Positions 62,105 to 64,000 of a stretch of DNA of 64,000 nucleotides are shown piece after piece. The stretch is from Seribacter sp963934295 (GTDB lineage Bacteria; Verrucomicrobiota; Verrucomicrobiia; Opitutales; Seribacteraceae). The stretch covers positions 48,275 through 112,274 of the forward strand of contig CAWVXY010000007.1 of the NCBI GenBank assembly GCA_963934295.1, given 5' to 3'. Numbering within the stretch: position 1 is the stretch's first letter; each line of letters begins with the position of its first letter. The notes under the pieces were generated by a model. The model did no database searches, was not told the origin of the DNA, and saw only the letters and a program-made list of their open reading frames with translations. Position numbers and translations under genes: made by a program.

Positions 62105-63704
62105 CCCTCAAAGCATCAGCTGGTTTTAAACGAGTAGCACGCCAAGCAGGTAATAAACCTGCTAACGTCGAAACGAGAACGGCAAAAAAAGCAAAAGAAA
62201 GGAATGTATTACAACTTCCAACAGATTCCCATGGATAGTATATTTCCAAACTATAAAAATCATAAAATTGAGACACCCCAGCCTGTCCATCCTCTCCCGC
62301 AATATTCTTAACAATAAAGGTCATTAATTCATCTCTGAAATACATAAAGACCAATGCAAAAGCACACCCAAAAACGGCGCCCAATATACCGATAATAAAT
62401 CCCTGCAAACAAAACACTACTCCCACTGAAAACCGGGCACCTCCCATAGCAACCAATAATCCAATTTCTCGAATCTTTCGTAAAACAGAAGTCATCAAAG
62501 CAATGGCAATAGCAAATGCAGCAACTAGGCCAATAGGAACCATGATCAATATCATAAGATATTCCTCAAATTTTAATAAATCAAAGAACCAGGCATTTTC
62601 AATAAACCAAGGTACCACTTCCCATCCATCACCAAGAAATTCTTCTAAGGATTGGCAGGACTTTGCTAATTCTCGTTCGTTACTTGCAACAGATTTAATC
62701 GCTCTTAAATAAAAGCCGTCAATACGGCCTTCATAGCCCCTCATATCCTGCATAAAACGCATTGTACTGAATAGAGCTTCCGTATGAAACCCTTGCCAAG
62801 GAACTTCAAAGATTCCTCCAATTCGAACTTCTCGTGGTGGAATCATTTCATCCGCTTTAATCTTTTCAATCATAGAAGGAGAAAAAGCTTCGATTGTAGA
62901 ACCCTTAAAAACTTGAAATTTAAACAATTCCGCTTTTCTAAATGGCTTGGCTCCGATTAAAGGTTCGAAAATAGGATAACCGATCCCTCTATCGACAGGT
63001 CCATCTTGTAAGGAATATTTAATCTCATCACCAGTCCTTGCATCCCTTATAAGATACTCCTCTTCACTAATGAATTGAACTTCCCATTCGCCCGTCTCGA
63101 CAAAAGGATCAAGCCGTGAAACTGAAACTGTCGAAGAGTCCGATCCTCGACTATTATTTTGATCATGGAAGCGGATTATGGTTGGCGGTCTTACTCCCAA
63201 ACGGTTTGCCACCTGTTTACTTACAAAAATAACATCGTCCTCAAGAGCATCCATTGTGGGAACTGGAGTAATATCTTCGGCGTCATGGGCATTCATTTTC
63301 ATTGCTCCACCTGTTAAAAAAGAATCAATATCAAGAACCAGACTTTCAGGAGCGGGTTCAATTCCCATAGAAAATGGGATGGAATGATAATCTCCCTTTT
63401 GTAGAAGAAGTTGGCCCTGCAAATATGGCATTACTGCTTTAATTGAGGAATGTTCTGCTATTTTCTTTTGTTGTTCTCGCCAGTCGTTCGATGGCTTCCA
63501 TTGAATAACTCGTCCATGACCCTGAGCATCAATGATGTCGTTTCGAAATTTATTTTGAAACCCTTGCATAAAGATAATGACCACAATCATTACATTTACA
63601 CCAAGAGCGACACCCACAACGGCCAAAAGCGAGAAAAAAGATACTTTCTTTTGGCTGGGGAAAAGTTGCTTCCATGCCAAATATAGAGGCCAGGGTAATT
63701 TCAT
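62097..63704 (-). CDS. lolE: LolC/LolE-type lipoprotein-releasing permease
   Basis: With ATG 63704 the protein is 535 residues and starts MKLPWPLYLAWKQLF, a normal family start; the longer frame to 63785 would overlap the next gene. One N-terminal membrane helix (LLAVVGVALGVNVMIVVII), a large periplasmic domain and three C-terminal helices with IREIGLLVAMGG form the FtsX/MacB-like permease layout. It is longer than E. coli LolC/E (about 400 residues) because of an enlarged periplasmic domain. A single permease suggests a homodimer (LolF-like). Confidence 0.87.
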   Translation of the reverse strand: MKLPWPLYLAWKQLFPSQKKVSFFSLLAVVGVALGVNVMIVVIIFMQGFQNKFRNDIIDAQGHGRVIQWKPSNDWREQQKKIAEHSSIKAVMPYLQGQLLLQKGDYHSIPFSMGIEPAPESLVLDIDSFLTGGAMKMNAHDAEDITPVPTMDALEDDVIFVSKQVANRLGVRPPTIIRFHDQNNSRGSDSSTVSVSRLDPFVETGEWEVQFISEEEYLIRDARTGDEIKYSLQDGPVDRGIGYPIFEPLIGAKPFRKAELFKFQVFKGSTIEAFSPSMIEKIKADEMIPPREVRIGGIFEVPWQGFHTEALFSTMRFMQDMRGYEGRIDGFYLRAIKSVASNERELAKSCQSLEEFLGDGWEVVPWFIENAWFFDLLKFEEYLMILIMVPIGLVAAFAIAIALMTSVLRKIREIGLLVAMGGARFSVGVVFCLQGFIIGILGAVFGCAFALVFMYFRDELMTFIVKNIAGEDGQAGVSQFYDFYSLEIYYPWESVGSCNTFLSFAFFAVLVSTLAGLLPAWRATRLKPADALRGE

Positions 63705-63720
63705 AAAGTATCTAACACAA

Positions 63721-63999
63721 TCACTCCCTAGGAGAATCCGTTTTATTTGAATCCGGCGATTGATGTTCATCAAAAAAAGTAACATTTAAATCAATGGATC
63801 GATAAGGTTCTATCCATTCATTCCACTGGTCAACCCAATCATCATCTATCTTGGGCAAAGGGTATTCTTCTTGGAGAAAAGAAACATATCCAAAATAAAG
63901 GGCAGCTAAAATTAGCGCTACCATGATCAACTTTATTAATCCTTTCAGAATAGCAAACAAAAGAAGAACGCACAACAATGCTAATGTAAAACTGAGCAA
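63721..63999 (-). CDS. Small membrane protein (start may lie outside window)
   Basis: At least 92 residues are visible, with hydrophobic segments LLCVLLLFAILKGLIKLIMVA and ALYFGYVSFLQ and a polar acidic C-terminus. The first codon seen is TTG 63999, and the frame may continue upstream beyond the window. It ends 17 bases before the permease start and is probably in the same unit. No family is recognised. Confidence 0.55.
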   Translation of the reverse strand: MLSFTLALLCVLLLFAILKGLIKLIMVALILAALYFGYVSFLQEEYPLPKIDDDWVDQWNEWIEPYRSIDLNVTFFDEHQSPDSNKTDSPRE

Positions 64000-64000
64000 A

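Noticed and set aside
1..64000. CRISPR arrays, tRNA or rRNA genes, insertion sequences
   Set aside because: I looked for repeat-spacer patterns, cloverleaf-like sequences and transposase motifs and found none that I could support.

Overview
The window looks like a chromosomal stretch of an AT-rich Gram-negative bacterium. It carries lpxB, Lol-type lipoprotein export genes, a tatA-like gene, a dnaG-rpoD pair and a heme gene block. An arylsulfatase, a PQQ-type beta-propeller, a DUF362-like protein and a squalene-cyclase-repeat protein are typical of the Planctomycetes-Verrucomicrobia group. My best guess is Verrucomicrobiota (Opitutae-like), by inference from gene content only.

Layout. (1) 1-991, minus strand: an NtrC-type sigma-54 response regulator, cut by the window edge. 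(2) 1275-40399, all plus strand: a very long, tightly packed surface-sugar cluster ending at a clear intrinsic terminator (40420-40443). An ops-like element (1154-1166) sits in its leader. (3) 40537-48310: accessory genes (HlyD-like adaptor, cyclase-repeat protein, acylphosphatase, an unknown protein, sulfatase, PQQ propeller, DUF362 protein). (4) 48309-64000: housekeeping genes (TPR lipoprotein, dnaG, rpoD, tatA, SUI1/YciH factor, hemG, hemH, ccsA/hemX, hemA, then on the minus strand lpxB, a Gfo/Idh dehydrogenase, lolD, lolC/E and a small membrane protein).

The sugar cluster reads as a pathway for CMP-activated nonulosonic-acid-like sugars carrying amide or amidine groups. It has a NeuB-type synthase, two SpsF-type cytidylyltransferases, two Gfo/Idh dehydrogenases, two DegT aminotransferases, an SDR epimerase/dehydratase, acetyltransferases, two asparagine-synthetase-like enzymes and three WbpG/PseA-type N-acetyl sugar amidotransferases served by one HisH/HisF pair. 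A methyltransferase series, a sulfotransferase, a PhyH-type oxygenase and several glycosyltransferases follow. The order cytidylyltransferase - Gfo/Idh - DegT occurs twice (1928-4777 and 23788-26731). No multi-pass membrane protein (flippase, polymerase or exporter) is seen between 1.2 and 40 kb, which would fit cytoplasmic protein glycosylation or export encoded elsewhere.

Points of special interest: four cluster genes whose family-defining N-terminal motifs lie upstream of any ATG/GTG/TTG, next to ATT or CTG codons; an asparagine-synthetase homologue without the glutaminase cysteine; a HisF without its first catalytic aspartate; a DnaG primase that has lost three of four zinc ligands; a lysine-rich tail on RpoD; a C-terminally short HemA; and a cysteine-rich tail on ferrochelatase.
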